From Nitrosomonadaceae bacterium (GTDB lineage Bacteria > Pseudomonadota > Gammaproteobacteria > Burkholderiales > Nitrosomonadaceae), in NCBI GenBank assembly GCA_919902625.1, contig CAKKRO010000016.1, positions 1 through 6,486 on the forward strand: a stretch of 6,486 nt of DNA. The letters run 5' to 3'. The translations under genes were made by a program, and so were the position numbers. This document shows positions 1 through 6,462 of the stretch, piece after piece (positions within the stretch are counted from its first letter, which is position 1; each line of letters begins with the position of its first letter). Below the pieces are notes generated by a model. It had not been told where the DNA came from. It worked only from the letters and a program-made list of their open reading frames with translations, and searched no databases.

Positions 1-1
1 G

Positions 2-67
2 GTGTTGTCTCTGGTAGCGATGAAAGAAGCACTGGAATACCCGATGAGTCCGTTGTTGGAGAAGTGA
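2..67 (+). CDS. possible C-terminal end of an unidentified protein (partial)
   Basis: An open frame enters from the left edge and stops with TGA at 65-67. It reads VLSLVAMKEALEYPMSPLLEK, which looks like an amphipathic helix ending in a charged tail, as many protein C-termini do. Third codon positions are rich in G, which mildly supports coding. A second frame is also open (stop at 73-75) but reads as a low-complexity Ser/Gly/Glu string and is less convincing. I do not recognise the family and 21 residues are too few to assign one. If real, the gene converges on dnaE. In E. coli and many relatives accA follows dnaE on the same strand; that is not the arrangement here. Confidence 0.35.
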   Translation: MLSLVAMKEALEYPMSPLLEK

Positions 68-90
68 GAGAGTGATTGCAGATAATGATA

Positions 91-125
91 CGATTGATGC
101 GCCTCCTTGCGTCGGCGCATCCTAC
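91..125 (-). repeat. REP-like palindromic hairpin
   Basis: A perfect 8-bp inverted repeat (GATGCGCC at 96-103, GGCGCATC at 114-121) encloses a 10-base loop. Read on the minus strand the element starts GTAGGATGCGCC, so a GTAG tetranucleotide directly precedes the palindrome. That is the head seen in bacterial REP elements mobilised by RAYT (TnpA-REP) proteins. It lies in the 97-bp gap between two convergent coding ends, a typical REP location. No T-run follows the stem on either strand, so a standard intrinsic terminator is less likely, although the hairpin could still stop or stabilise transcripts. Only one copy is seen here, so repeat status is inference. Confidence 0.45.
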
Positions 126-164
126 CGTAAGCCAAAGGAATCAGATGCGGTTGATTCTTCATGC

Positions 165-3100
165 TCAATAAACGATCTCAATATTCTCCGGCTTGAAATG
201 CGCGGTTAAGGATTGCAGCAGATCGTCGTGAAGATTGACCTGCCAGTCACTCCCTAATTCAAGCTCGCCGCTGGCAAATTCGTTTTGATAGATAACCGTC
301 ACTGGGCAACCTGAGTCAGATTTTTGAGACTGACATGAATGGGGAGCCAGCAATGCTTTAAGTCTGGAAACCTGGGCGAGGGTGGATGGATTGCACTGAA
401 TCCTGATCTGCCTGGCAAACCGCGAACGTATCCCGGCAAAATCATAGAGCCGCTCTGCGGTAATTCTCAATTCAGTATCCTCTTCGCTGTTGTATCCACG
501 TGTGCTGATTTTCGCTTCTGCAATCAGCAACTGATCTTCTTTTAGCCATGTTCTGTTCGCATCCAGTAATTCGCTGAAAACAACCAGCTCAACCCGTGCT
601 TTGCCATCATCCAGATTGATGATGCCCATCCTGCCGCGGCGTGTCATCTGAATGCGGATCGAGTGAATAATGCCAGCAAGTAATTGCGGCTCGCGTTGCG
701 GATTCAATCGATCCAACTGAGTGCGGATAAATCGTTTGAGTTTAGGTGCATAGGTATCAAAAGGATGCCCGCTGAAATAATAACCCAAGCCGATTTTCTC
801 ATGACGCAGCTTTTCACGATCTGACCATAAATCCGCATTGACCAGTTGTGGCCGCATGTGCGAATGATCCTCAGCCTCATTGAATAAATTAGCTTGGCTG
901 ACAGCACGGCTCATCTGTTCAGCCGATTCAATGGCTAAACCGACAGAAGCTAACAAGCTCGCCCGGTTTGGGTTAATTGAATCAAATGCGCCAACGCGGA
1001 TCAATGATTCCATAACGCGGCGATTGGCAATGCGACGGTCGACACGGTTGCAGAAATCAAACAGATCAATAAAGGGTCCAGTCTGTTCACGCGCAGCAAT
1101 GATGGAGCTAATCGCTGATTCTCCGGTTCCTTTAATCGCGCCCAGACCAAAGCGTATGGTTTTGTGATCGGACGGGATAAAGCGGTAGCTGGAAAGATTG
1201 ATATCGGGAGGAAGAATTGCCAATCCATTGGCTAGGCTGTCTTCAACAAAGATATGGACCTTATCCGTGTCATCCATGTCGGCGGACAAGCAGGCAGCCA
1301 TAAATTCGGCGGGGTAATGCGCTTTAAGATAGGCCGTCTGAAAGGCAATCAAAGCATAAGCGGCGGCATGTGATTTGTTAAAGCCGTAACCTGCAAATTT
1401 TTCCATTAATCCAAATAATTCGGTTGCTTTGTCCTTGCTGAGGCCATTATTAACAGCACCGGCAACAAAGATGTTGCGTTGTTGAGCCATCTCTTCAACT
1501 TTTTTCTTGCCCATGGCGCGGCGCAGTAAATCAGCACTGCCGAGACTGTAACCGCCGATCACCTGTGCAATCTGCATGACCTGTTCCTGGTAGATCATGA
1601 TTCCGTAAGTCGGACCTAAAATCGACTCTAAACGGGGGTCCAGATAATCAATTCTTTTTCCATGCTTGCGTTCAATAAATTCTGGAATCAGATCCATCGG
1701 GCCGGGACGATACAGGGCTACCAACGCGATAATGTCTTCAAAACAATCCGGTTTTGCTTTCTGTAATAAATCGATCATGCCGCGGGATTCAAACTGGAAG
1801 ACGCCTACTGCATTGCCTTTCCGCATGAGTGCGTAAGTTGATTCATCGTCAAGCGGCAGCGTTTCCAGCGAGAACTGAGTGATCTGGCCGGCTTTGATTT
1901 CATCCGAAGATCCGGTGTTTTGAAGCGATTGACGGATATAGCCGACAGCGCGATCCAAGGTGGTCAGCGTGCGTAAGCCAAGAAAATCGAACTTGACCAA
2001 GCCGATTTTTTCAACATCATCCTTATCCAACTGACTTACGATAGAATCGGCCGATTCGGTGCAATAGATCGGACAAAAATCTGTGATTTCGCTGGATGCG
2101 ATGAGTACACCGCCAGCATGCATGCCGACATTGCGCGTGATACCTTCAAGACTTTCCGCCAGCTCGAGTAAATGCCGGACATCTTCTTCATCCTGAGCGC
2201 GCTGATTGAGTTGCGGTTCAATTTCACGCGCCTTTTTTAACGTCATTCCCAATTCAAAAGGTATCAATTTGGCGAGCTGATCCACAAAGTTATAGGGCAT
2301 ATCAAGTACCCGGCCAATATCGCGAATGACAGCTTTTGCAGCCATCGTGCCAAAAGTGACAATTTGTGAAACTTTTTCTGTGCCATAACGTTGCTTAACA
2401 TACTCTATGACCAATTCACGCCGGTCCTGACAGAAATCAATGTCAAAATCAGGCATTGATATGCGCTCAGGATTGAGAAAACGTTCAAAAAGTAAATCGT
2501 AACGCAAAGGATCCAGATCGGTAATTCCCAGTGAGTAGGCCACTAATGAACCCGCTCCAGAACCACGCCCAGGGCCAACGGGCACATTATTTTGCTTGGC
2601 CCAGTTGATGAAATCCGCCACGATCAGAAAATACCCGGCAAATCCCATTTGGATGATGGTATTCACTTCAAAATCAAGGCGTGATTGATACTTGGGTATT
2701 TTGCTATCGCGCACTTCGACATCGGGAAACAGGCTTGCCATACGTTGTATCAAACCAGATGCAGCTTGGTCGCGTAAATATTGTTCCAGACTCTCATTAT
2801 TAGGCGTTGGGAACAAGGGGAGCCGATTTACGCCCAGTTCTAACACCAGATTACACCGCTTGGCAATTTCTATCGTATTTGCTAATGCACTGGGGATATC
2901 GGCAAACAGCTCGGTTATTTCCGCTTGTATTTTGAAATATTGTTGTTCGGTAAAATTTCTTGGGCGGCGTTTATCTTCCAATATATAGCCTTCCGCGATA
3001 CAAACACGCGCTTCATGGGCTCGATAATCTTCAGGGTTCAGGAATTGCACTGCTTGTGTAGCAACGACAGGCAAATCGAATTTTCTGGCCAGTATTAATG

Positions 3101-3665
3101 ATTGTTGAACCAGTGTGGTTTCATTGGCATGACCATCCCGCTGGATTTCAATATAAAAGCGTGCAGGAAATAGCTCAGCCCATTTTTTCGTTAGAATTTC
3201 GGCGTGTTGCAGATTATTTTGTAAAATGGACAACCCGATATCGCCAAAACGGGCGCCGGATAGCGCGATCAATCCTGCCGTGCCCCATTCACTGGAATTG
3301 AACCAGGATTCTTTGATTTCGGCTCTGCCATGATACTGATTTTCCCGATAGGCACGGGATAATAAGCGGGATAATAATAAATAACCGGAGTATGATTGGC
3401 ACAGCAATAAAAGCCGAATGGGCTTGTTTCGATCAGATTCATTGGTGATGCAGACATCACACCCCAGAATTGGTTTAATCCCGTTTTTATATGCACTTTG
3501 GTAAAATTTGACCAATCCAAACAGATTGGAGAGATCGGTCAATGCCAAGGCCGGCATATGATCTGCTGCTGCCTTTGAGATAACATCATGAATGCGGATA
3601 GTGCTATCCAGAATAGAGTATTCGCTGTGCAGCCGTAAGTGAATAAAAGCAGGGTTGGTTGGCAT
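165..3665 (-). CDS. dnaE: DNA polymerase III subunit alpha
   Basis: This is the catalytic subunit of the replicative DNA polymerase III holoenzyme, which extends DNA 5'->3' at the fork. The 1166 residues are close to the 1160 of E. coli DnaE, and the protein is colinear with it from end to end. The PHP domain starts at once (HLRLHSEYS, residues 9-17). The palm carries GPGRGSGAGS (364-373), the catalytic PDFDIDF with D408 and D410, and a third aspartate, D560, in KFDFLGLRTL. YQEQVMQIAQ (692-701) and GYGFNKSHAAAYA (759-771) are further family signatures. A helix-hairpin-helix region (about 835-905) precedes a sliding-clamp-binding motif, QANLF (924-928). An OB fold (about 994-1073) and the C-terminal tau-binding region follow. 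The PHP domain lacks several metal-binding His residues, as in E. coli, so proofreading presumably depends on a separate DnaQ. The ATG at 3665 is the only usable start: the next in-frame upstream codons contain no ATG, GTG or TTG before a TGA. No clear Shine-Dalgarno sequence or sigma-70 promoter was found upstream. Confidence 0.99.
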   Translation of the reverse strand: MPTNPAFIHLRLHSEYSILDSTIRIHDVISKAAADHMPALALTDLSNLFGLVKFYQSAYKNGIKPILGCDVCITNESDRNKPIRLLLLCQSYSGYLLLSRLLSRAYRENQYHGRAEIKESWFNSSEWGTAGLIALSGARFGDIGLSILQNNLQHAEILTKKWAELFPARFYIEIQRDGHANETTLVQQSLILARKFDLPVVATQAVQFLNPEDYRAHEARVCIAEGYILEDKRRPRNFTEQQYFKIQAEITELFADIPSALANTIEIAKRCNLVLELGVNRLPLFPTPNNESLEQYLRDQAASGLIQRMASLFPDVEVRDSKIPKYQSRLDFEVNTIIQMGFAGYFLIVADFINWAKQNNVPVGPGRGSGAGSLVAYSLGITDLDPLRYDLLFERFLNPERISMPDFDIDFCQDRRELVIEYVKQRYGTEKVSQIVTFGTMAAKAVIRDIGRVLDMPYNFVDQLAKLIPFELGMTLKKAREIEPQLNQRAQDEEDVRHLLELAESLEGITRNVGMHAGGVLIASSEITDFCPIYCTESADSIVSQLDKDDVEKIGLVKFDFLGLRTLTTLDRAVGYIRQSLQNTGSSDEIKAGQITQFSLETLPLDDESTYALMRKGNAVGVFQFESRGMIDLLQKAKPDCFEDIIALVALYRPGPMDLIPEFIERKHGKRIDYLDPRLESILGPTYGIMIYQEQVMQIAQVIGGYSLGSADLLRRAMGKKKVEEMAQQRNIFVAGAVNNGLSKDKATELFGLMEKFAGYGFNKSHAAAYALIAFQTAYLKAHYPAEFMAACLSADMDDTDKVHIFVEDSLANGLAILPPDINLSSYRFIPSDHKTIRFGLGAIKGTGESAISSIIAAREQTGPFIDLFDFCNRVDRRIANRRVMESLIRVGAFDSINPNRASLLASVGLAIESAEQMSRAVSQANLFNEAEDHSHMRPQLVNADLWSDREKLRHEKIGLGYYFSGHPFDTYAPKLKRFIRTQLDRLNPQREPQLLAGIIHSIRIQMTRRGRMGIINLDDGKARVELVVFSELLDANRTWLKEDQLLIAEAKISTRGYNSEEDTELRITAERLYDFAGIRSRFARQIRIQCNPSTLAQVSRLKALLAPHSCQSQKSDSGCPVTVIYQNEFASGELELGSDWQVNLHDDLLQSLTAHFKPENIEIVY

Positions 3666-3711
3666 AGTGCTACAATTTAAATCCGAAACATCCGTTAATC
3701 AGGGTAAAGAC

Positions 3712-3728
3712 AATTCCGCCATGGAATT
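3712..3728. repeat. short inverted repeat between dnaE and trhP
   Basis: AATTCC and GGAATT form a perfect 6-bp inverted repeat with a 5-base spacer (GCCAT). It lies inside the 151-bp region from which dnaE and trhP are divergently transcribed. It could be a small operator, but an arm this short occurs often by chance. No regulator is suggested by the sequence. Confidence 0.2.
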
Positions 3729-3765
3729 TCGGTATCGGGTTAAGCGTATTTGTTTTTAAGCATGC

Positions 3766-3798
3766 TTGGTTATTCCAGAGACTTATCATTTATACAAT
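3766..3798 (+). promoter_or_regulatory. candidate promoter of trhP
   Basis: The hexamer TACAAT (3793-3798) matches the sigma-70 -10 consensus at five of six positions. It overlaps TATACA (3791-3796). Upstream, TTGGTT (3766-3771) could be the -35 element of TATACA at 19 bp spacing; TTATTC (3770-3775) sits 17 bp from TACAAT but is a poor match. If used, transcription would begin near 3804-3806. That leaves a leader of only about a dozen bases before the ATG at 3817, too short for a normal ribosome binding site. The call rests on motif matching alone. Confidence 0.25.
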
Positions 3799-3816
3799 CG
3801 AACATTATTCTACATC

Positions 3817-5199
3817 ATGTTGAAACCCCCAGAACTTTTACTTCCCGCTGGTTCCCTAGAGAAAATGCGTATTGCTTATGCGTTTGGCGCCGATGCCGTG
3901 TATGCAGGTCAACCACGCTATTCATTACGTGCGCGTAATAATGAATTTGCTTTGGAGCAACTTAAAATAGGCATTACTGAAGCCCATGCACTGGGAAAGA
4001 AATTTTTGGTTGCCAGCAATATCATGCCGCATAACGCCAAAATTAAAACTTATCTGGAAGATATGGCTCCTGTCATTGCCATGAAGCCGGATGCACTGAT
4101 TATGGCCGATCCCGGATTGATTATGATGGTGCGGGAGAAATGGCCGGATATACCGATTCATCTCTCGGTTCAGGCCAATACAGTGAATTATATGGGCGTT
4201 AAGTTCTGGCAAAAAATAGGACTGACGCGTGTCATTTTGTCACGCGAATTATCACTGGATGAGGTCGCCCAGATTCGTGATTACTGTCCAGACATGGAAC
4301 TGGAGGTTTTTGTACATGGCGCGCTATGTATTGCTTATTCGGGGCGCTGTCTGTTATCAGGATATTTTAATCATCGTGATCCGAATCAGGGAACTTGCAC
4401 TAACTCATGCCGCTGGGATTATAAAGTCAAATCAGCCGAAGAGAATCTAAGTGGCGACATCCAGGAAGTAGAAAAAATTGATTTCGATTTTGGTCAGGCA
4501 ATGATGCAATCCAATCATTCATTTGAATCAACGGGTGCGGCGGGTGGTGGGTGTGGATCAATTACCCGGCATCCGGCGGCTGATCAGGTGTATCTGATCG
4601 AGGAAAAAGAGCGGCCAGGGCAATTAATGCCTATCATGGAAGATGAGCATGGGACTTATATCATGAATTCCAAAGACTTGCGAGCGGTTGAGCATATTGA
4701 ACGTTTGGTTAGTATTGGAGTTGATTCACTTAAAATTGAAGGGCGTACCAAGTCTTTATATTATGTGGCGCGCACTGCGCAGGTTTACCGCAAGGCGATT
4801 GATGATGCTGTTGCAAGCAGGCCGTTTGATCCAGCACTATTGGGCGAATTGGAAGGTCTTGCCAACCGTGGTTATACCAGTGGTTTTTATCAGCGGCATA
4901 ATACGCATGAAACACAAAATTATCTACGCGGATTTTCTGAGTCCAATCGTAGTCAATATGTAGGCGACATCACCGGTTTTGATGAAACCAGCGGCATGGC
5001 GGAAATATTGGTTAAGAACCGCTTTCAGGTGGGTGACCGTCTCGAGATTATTCACCCAACGGGTAATCAGATTATTGAGTTATCCACGATGCTGGATACC
5101 AAGGGGCAATCCGTTTTAATAGCGCCCGGCAGCGGTCATCGGGTAAAAATACCTTTAACCAGAAATGTTGGCAATGCATTTGTCGCCAGGTTCCTCTGA
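3817..5199 (+). CDS. trhP: U32-family tRNA uridine-34 hydroxylation protein TrhP (YegQ)
   Basis: E. coli TrhP (YegQ) makes 5-hydroxyuridine at tRNA wobble position 34, using prephenate and an iron-sulfur cluster. This is the first step towards cmo5U/mcmo5U, later completed by CmoA and CmoB. The protein here is 460 residues (E. coli about 453) and matches it along its length. It opens with PELLLPAGSLEKM and GADAVYAGQPRYSLRARNNEF (residues 5-44). The U32 signature FVHGALCIAYSGRCLLSG spans 165-182. Cys171, Cys178, Cys194 and Cys198 (GTCTNSC) are the likely Fe-S ligands. SLKIEGRTKS (304-313) and a C-terminal U32 beta domain (about 380-455) follow. Between CRWDY and VYLIEE there is a Gly-rich insertion with an extra Cys246, which E. 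coli lacks as I recall it. The frame stays open upstream to a TTG at 3766, but family homology begins at the ATG at 3817. No Shine-Dalgarno sequence is visible there. The annotation 'peptidase U32' is historical; protease activity is not implied. Confidence 0.95.
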   Translation: MLKPPELLLPAGSLEKMRIAYAFGADAVYAGQPRYSLRARNNEFALEQLKIGITEAHALGKKFLVASNIMPHNAKIKTYLEDMAPVIAMKPDALIMADPGLIMMVREKWPDIPIHLSVQANTVNYMGVKFWQKIGLTRVILSRELSLDEVAQIRDYCPDMELEVFVHGALCIAYSGRCLLSGYFNHRDPNQGTCTNSCRWDYKVKSAEENLSGDIQEVEKIDFDFGQAMMQSNHSFESTGAAGGGCGSITRHPAADQVYLIEEKERPGQLMPIMEDEHGTYIMNSKDLRAVEHIERLVSIGVDSLKIEGRTKSLYYVARTAQVYRKAIDDAVASRPFDPALLGELEGLANRGYTSGFYQRHNTHETQNYLRGFSESNRSQYVGDITGFDETSGMAEILVKNRFQVGDRLEIIHPTGNQIIELSTMLDTKGQSVLIAPGSGHRVKIPLTRNVGNAFVARFL

Positions 5200-5200
5200 G

Positions 5201-5220
5201 AAAAAATAAGCTCAGGCTTA
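5201..5220 (-). terminator. intrinsic terminator of the yheT-like gene
   Basis: On the minus strand TAAGC-CTGA-GCTTA forms a 5-bp stem with a 4-base loop (5220-5207), followed directly by six Ts (5206-5201). It begins 7 bases past the hydrolase stop codon, the expected place. The stem is short and AT-containing, so efficiency may be modest. An alternative, mutually exclusive pairing exists between CTGAG (5196-5200) and CTCAG (5211-5215); it overlaps the trhP stop codon. In the trhP direction no T-run directly follows the stem, so trhP has no obvious terminator of its own here. Confidence 0.6.
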
Positions 5221-5227
5221 CCGTGTA

Positions 5228-6232
5228 TTAATTTTGCAGGCACTGATAACGAAAGAAACTGAGTATTTTTTGGGGTAGCCAGCTTAATTTTCCCGGAAAG
5301 GGGCCTTGCATGAATCCGGCATGACCACCTTCTTCAGGAAACTCCAGAGTGACGGCGGGCGATACCTCTTTCTGAGCTGGCAGTACAGATGCCGGCATGA
5401 AGGGATCATTACGAGCATTAATCACTAAAGTGGGTACTTTGATGTGCGCCAGCCAGGGTTTGCTGCTTGATTGATGCCAATAATCATCGGTATCGCGGAA
5501 ACCATGTAGCGGTGCCGTGACCAGATTATCAAAATCATAAATCGATGCGCACTTCTTGAGTGCCTTTTTATCAAACAAACCAGGGAATTGCTCAAGTTTT
5601 TCCAGCGCTTTGTATCTGAGTGAATTAAGAAAATGGCGTGTATAAACTTGATTAAATCCAGTATCCAAGGCTGAGCCGGCCGCAGCCAGATCAAGTGGAA
5701 CAGATACGGTTGCAGCGCCTGCAACTAATTGTTTTGCCCGTTCTCCATTCTCACCCAGCCATTTTAACAAAGCGTTGCCACCCAGCGATACACCAATGAC
5801 GTAAACCGGCTGAGTAGGATTCATTGCTTGAGTCTGACTGGTAATTCGTTTCAGCATCCAATCAATTTCAGATGAATCGCCGGCATGGTAAGCACGAGAA
5901 AGCCTGTTTGGACCCCCGGAACACCCCCGGAAATGAATAACGGCGCTGCGCCAATTATAATTTCTCAAATCATTAATAATACTCAGGATATAGTGACTTG
6001 ATGATCCGCCCTCCAACCCGTGAAAGAAGACAATCAAGGGGGAGTTGATAGATCCATCCATCCAGTCAACGTCAATAAAATCTCCATCATCCAGTTCCCA
6101 GCGTTCGCGCCGGTAACTAAAAAGTTGTACGGGTTTATTAAAATAAGGATAGATAGTTTGTATATTTCCTCCAGGAAGCCAGGATGGGGCTGTATAAGGC
6201 TCTTTATATAAAGGGATTGTGTTCATTGACAT
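5228..6232 (-). CDS. yheT: YheT-family alpha/beta hydrolase
   Basis: This is a predicted cytosolic serine hydrolase of the YheT family (COG0429). The E. coli member is a presumed esterase whose natural substrate I do not know. The 334 residues compare with about 340 in E. coli and align throughout. The N-terminal family motif WLPGGNIQTIYP (18-29) is followed by a DGDFIDVDW strand (49-57). The oxyanion-side loop is HGLEGGSSSHY (71-81), and HFRGCSGGPNR (100-110) is a YheT hallmark. The nucleophile is Ser149 in GVSLGGN, with Asp276 in NARNDPF and His304 in GGHAGF completing the triad. No signal peptide or membrane segment is visible. The start is either the ATG at 6232 or the one two codons later (6226); neither has a clear Shine-Dalgarno sequence. 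The gene converges on trhP with 28 bp between stops and ends in its own hairpin terminator, so it is probably monocistronic. The family call is strong; the substrate is unknown. Confidence 0.93.
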   Translation of the reverse strand: MSMNTIPLYKEPYTAPSWLPGGNIQTIYPYFNKPVQLFSYRRERWELDDGDFIDVDWMDGSINSPLIVFFHGLEGGSSSHYILSIINDLRNYNWRSAVIHFRGCSGGPNRLSRAYHAGDSSEIDWMLKRITSQTQAMNPTQPVYVIGVSLGGNALLKWLGENGERAKQLVAGAATVSVPLDLAAAGSALDTGFNQVYTRHFLNSLRYKALEKLEQFPGLFDKKALKKCASIYDFDNLVTAPLHGFRDTDDYWHQSSSKPWLAHIKVPTLVINARNDPFMPASVLPAQKEVSPAVTLEFPEEGGHAGFMQGPFPGKLSWLPQKILSFFRYQCLQN

Positions 6233-6289
6233 GCTGTTCTATAAGCTGCTTGGGATATGGGTAAATAAATCATGTGCACGCTAACTATC

Positions 6290-6324
6290 ATCATGCGATC
6301 AGTATAGGGTTTTTATCGCATGAT
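6290..6324. promoter_or_regulatory. 10-bp inverted repeat, candidate operator
   Basis: ATCATGCGAT (6290-6299) and ATCGCATGAT (6315-6324) are perfect inverted copies separated by 15 bases. The spacer contains the TATACT -10 box and part of the TAAAAA box, so a dimeric protein bound here would cover the hydrolase promoter. Half-site centres are 25 bp apart, about two and a half helical turns. If transcription starts downstream of TATACT the full repeat would not be transcribed, which favours a DNA-level role over an RNA hairpin. No regulator gene is present in the window. Confidence 0.4.
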
Positions 6325-6338
6325 TTAATATTTGTAAA
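6301..6338 (-). promoter_or_regulatory. candidate promoter region of the yheT-like gene
   Basis: Two overlapping sigma-70-like signals read toward the hydrolase on the minus strand. One has TTTACA (6338-6333, five of six matches to the -35 consensus) and TAAAAA (6315-6310, four of six), exactly 17 bp apart. The other is a better -10 box, TATACT (6306-6301, five of six), with only a weak TTAAAT about 16 bp upstream. Transcripts would start roughly 60-70 bases before the ATG. The region is embedded in the inverted repeat at 6290-6324, which suggests regulation. This rests on motif reading only. Confidence 0.4.
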
Positions 6339-6390
6339 GACCGGGACCCTTCAGAACAGGATTTCAATGCGTTTAACTTGATAAGCCGGT

Positions 6391-6429
6391 AAACCAAATG
6401 GCCGGCTAATTCGGCCGGCCATTTGGTTT
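6391..6429. terminator. strong 16-bp-stem hairpin, possibly a bidirectional terminator
   Basis: AAACCAAATGGCCGGC (6391-6406) pairs perfectly with GCCGGCCATTTGGTTT (6414-6429) around a 7-base loop, TAATTCG. The core is GC-rich and the outer arms are A-rich on the left and T-rich on the right (TTTGGTTT). On either strand it therefore resembles an intrinsic terminator, although the T-tract is interrupted by GG. It could end a leftward gene lying just beyond the window. It could instead insulate two divergent promoters or be a dispersed palindromic repeat. No coding region of note overlaps it. Confidence 0.45.
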
Positions 6430-6433
6430 GCTG

Positions 6434-6462
6434 TTTAAGTTTAATAAGAGAACAAATATAAT
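6434..6462 (+). promoter_or_regulatory. candidate promoter reading out of the window
   Basis: A perfect TATAAT (6457-6462) is preceded, 17 bp upstream, by TTTAAG (6434-6439), which matches only three of six -35 positions. Transcription would start near 6469 and proceed rightwards to a gene outside the window. The stretch is AT-rich, so chance occurrence is a real possibility. Confidence 0.3.

Noticed and set aside
1..75. Alternative open frame at the left edge ending with TGA at 73-75
   Set aside because: Its translation is a Ser/Gly/Glu-rich string without structure; the frame ending at 67 is more protein-like.
3355..3376. Two copies of CGGGATAATA with 12-bp period inside dnaE
   Set aside because: They encode the Leu-Ser-Arg-Leu-Leu-Ser-Arg segment (residues 98-104) of the conserved PHP domain. 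This is a codon-level coincidence, not a functional repeat.
339..3520. Several 60-100 codon open frames on both strands inside the dnaE span
   Set aside because: They lie wholly or almost wholly inside a full-length conserved dnaE, show no recognisable motifs, and are best explained as frame shadows.
3766..3816. N-terminal extension of TrhP from a TTG codon at 3766
   Set aside because: The 17 extra residues have no counterpart in the family, the stretch contains promoter-like sequence, and homology starts at the ATG at 3817.
3925..4963. Open frames overlapping trhP on both strands
   Set aside because: They are shadows of the conserved trhP frame; their translations show no family motifs.
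5425..6211. Open frames overlapping the yheT-like gene (about 99 and 63 codons)
   Set aside because: They overlap the well-conserved hydrolase frame and have no recognisable motifs.
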